Part shown: piece after piece, positions 6,137 to 7,449 of the stretch
How the letters are laid out: every line of letters begins with the position of its first letter
How positions within the stretch are numbered: position 1 is the stretch's first letter
NCBI GenBank assembly: GCA_009782725.1
Contig: WRIM01000023.1
Span: 1 to 7,449 of the forward strand
DNA length: 7,449 nt
Source: Alphaproteobacteria bacterium
GTDB taxonomy: Bacteria; Pseudomonadota; Alphaproteobacteria; Rs-D84
Reading direction: 5' to 3'
Program-made: the position numbers and the translations under genes
Notes under the pieces: model-generated
Seen by the model: only the letters and a program-made list of their open reading frames with translations
Databases searched by the model: none
Told to the model about the DNA's origin: nothing

Positions 6137-6244
6137 AAAATCAAATATTTCACATTCGTTAGGTCAGCTTGGCGGTGGTGGGTGACCCGACGTGTATAAA
6201 TAATACACGAGGGTTGCGCAACGCCGCCAATGTGATTTCGGACG
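6137..6244 (-). repeat. Structured intergenic repeat, copy 2
   Basis: This is the second copy of the element at 3582-3688, in the same orientation. The stem arms are 6169-6188 and 6211-6230. The apical stem CGTGTAT/ATACACG (6191-6209) is unchanged, with a five-base loop instead of four. Compared with copy 1, a C-G pair has become G-C (6174 with 6225), and another C-G pair has become T-A (6179 with 6220). The structure is therefore kept while the sequence changes. It begins ten bases after the lolD stop codon and is followed in the minus direction by the predicted terminator. Confidence 0.85.
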
Positions 6245-6254
6245 AGGTAATTAG

Positions 6255-6965
6255 TTAACCAACAATCCCATTTGTAATCGTAATTATTCTATCTGCGCGG
6301 CTTGCAAGCGCCATATCATGCGTAACGAATAGCATCGCCATTTTCTGCTCGCGCGAGATTTCCAACAATAAATCAAACACCGCGCCCGCATGCTTTGGGT
6401 CTAAACTTCCTGTCGGCTCGTCCGCCAAGATAATATCCGGGTTATTGGCCAATGCGCGCGCGACCGCAACTCTTTGCTGTTCCCCGCCGGACATTTGCGT
6501 CGGCCGATGACTTCCGCGATGAAGCACGTTCACCATTTTTAATAATTTTTTCGCACGATTATCCGCGTCGCTATCATCCAATCCGGCCGCCAACATCGGC
6601 AAGGTCACATTTTCAATCGCGGTAAAATCTTCTAATAAATTATGACGCTGATAAACAAAGCCCAATTTGTCGCGGCGAATGCGGGTGCGTTCTTCATCGT
6701 TCATTTTATGCACAGGCACGCCCGCGATTGAAATATTTCCGTGCGTCGGCCGTTCAAGCAATCCGACGCATTGAAGCAAGGTCGATTTGCCACAGCCGCT
6801 TGGCCCGACCAACGCCACGATTTCTCCGCGCGCCAAATCAAAGCCGCCACCGCGCAAGATTTGCAACGGGTTCCCGCCTTCCATAAATGTTTTTCCAATC
6901 TCGCGCACGGACATAACAATATCGCGCGTTTTCGGTTTTGATAAAGATTTTAAAATATTCGCCAT
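6255..6965 (-). CDS. lolD: Lipoprotein-releasing system ATP-binding protein LolD
   Basis: This 236-residue ABC ATPase drives the LolCDE machine, which pulls outer-membrane lipoproteins from the inner membrane and hands them to the periplasmic carrier LolA. Its motifs are Walker A GPSGCGKST (54-62), a Q-loop in VYQRHNLL (Q106), the signature MSGGEQQR (158-165), Walker B IILADEP (178-184) followed by TGSLD, and the H-loop histidine in FVTHD (H216). The VYQ.HNLL.DFTA.ENV segment and the overall length match the LolD/MacB/FtsE group; the adjacent LolC-type permease makes LolD the best call. The start at 6965 has AAAGAGAA upstream and lies 12 bases after the lolC stop, so the two are co-transcribed. 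MSVREI at residue 18 is a possible alternative start. The N-terminus before it is a little longer than in the E. coli protein. Confidence 0.92.
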   Translation of the reverse strand: MANILKSLSKPKTRDIVMSVREIGKTFMEGGNPLQILRGGGFDLARGEIVALVGPSGCGKSTLLQCVGLLERPTHGNISIAGVPVHKMNDEERTRIRRDKLGFVYQRHNLLEDFTAIENVTLPMLAAGLDDSDADNRAKKLLKMVNVLHRGSHRPTQMSGGEQQRVAVARALANNPDIILADEPTGSLDPKHAGAVFDLLLEISREQKMAMLFVTHDMALASRADRIITITNGIVG

Positions 6966-6977
6966 TAAATTCTCTTT

Positions 6978-7449
6978 TTATTCGTATCTAAGAACTTCTA
7001 CGGGGTCAAGCTTTGCCGCGCGCCATGCGGGGTACAATGTTGCAAGAAACGACAGAGCGATTGCGACAATTGCGATTCCTGCGACCGAACCCAAATCTAT
7101 CTTGGACGGCAATTCGCTTAAGAAATACATTTCCGGCGGGAATAAATCGCGGCCCGTCATCCATTGAATTCCTTGGCGTATGGGTTCGATATACTTGGCG
7201 ATGATAAGGCCCAATATAGTACCCAAAATCGCGCCGACAATACCGATCGACGTCCCGGCAAGCATAAAGATTTTCATCATCGAACGGCGGCCCACGCCAA
7301 ACGTGCGAAGAACGGCGATGTCGCGCGATTTATCTTTGACCAACATAACAAGGCTTGAGACAATATTAAAGGCGGCCACGATTATGATAAGCATCAGGAT
7401 TAAGAACATAACATTGCGTTCGACTTGCAACGCGCCGACGAACCCGCGA
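6978..7449 (-). CDS. lolC: Lipoprotein-releasing system permease LolC/LolE, C-terminal part
   Basis: The frame is open to the right edge, so the 5' part is outside the window; 156 codons are seen. The visible part is the C-terminal FtsX-type permease domain. It begins with ALQVERNVMF, typical of LolC/LolE, then a membrane helix (about 13-37) and the cytoplasmic coupling segment KDKSRDIAVLRTFGVGRR (38-55) that contacts the ATPase. A second helix (about 60-87), a short periplasmic loop (88-118) and a third helix (about 121-138) follow, and the protein ends with YPAWRAAKLDPVEVLRYE. It forms the membrane channel with LolD. Alphaproteobacteria often have a single LolC/E-type subunit, so lolC versus lolE is a naming choice. 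Confidence 0.93.
   Translation of the reverse strand, partial: RGFVGALQVERNVMFLILMLIIIVAAFNIVSSLVMLVKDKSRDIAVLRTFGVGRRSMMKIFMLAGTSIGIVGAILGTILGLIIAKYIEPIRQGIQWMTGRDLFPPEMYFLSELPSKIDLGSVAGIAIVAIALSFLATLYPAWRAAKLDPVEVLRYE

Noticed and set aside
3582..6244. CRISPR array or transposon ends
   Set aside because: There are only two repeat copies 2.5 kb apart, with no spacer series, no cas gene, no transposase and no visible target-site duplication.

Overview
The window reads as a piece of a Gram-negative bacterial chromosome, most likely an uncultured alphaproteobacterium. The clues are an outer-membrane lipoprotein export pair (LolC C-terminus and LolD), a MurC/Mpl-type peptidoglycan ligase, encoded CCA ends on both tRNAs, and the wording of the LolC C-terminus. 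The taxonomic call is an inference from sequence style; no marker gene fixes it. Most genes lie on the minus strand.

Layout from left to right. (1) Positions 1-2648, minus: one uninterrupted 882-codon reading frame that runs off the left edge. It is a large soluble protein I do not recognise, and it carries a nine-base G:C homopolymer inside the frame. (2) 2736-3104, minus: a stand-alone cupin of the type II mannose-6-phosphate isomerase C-terminal family, with its own promoter and a very short leader. (3) 3255-3512, minus: tRNA-Tyr(GUA) then tRNA-Gly(UCC), with a good promoter and three hairpins between the two tRNAs. (4) 3582-3688: copy 1 of a structured intergenic repeat. (5) 3695-4741, minus: two adjacent genes for related small envelope proteins, one with a signal peptide and one with a membrane anchor. 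(6) 4787-6106, plus: a Mur ligase divergent from that pair, with overlapping promoters. (7) 6137-6244: copy 2 of the structured repeat, with a probable terminator for the minus strand. (8) 6255-7449, minus: lolC (3' part) and lolD.

The envelope theme is consistent: lipoprotein release (LolCD), peptidoglycan precursor ligation, two exported or anchored proteins, and a cupin that may serve mannose-based surface sugars. The large unknown gene does not obviously belong to this theme.

The most interesting signal is the pair of repeats of about 107 bp. Both copies fold into a long stem-loop, they differ at two stem positions by compensatory changes, and both sit directly after the stop codon of a minus-strand gene. 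They flank the unknown paralog pair and the Mur ligase as direct repeats.
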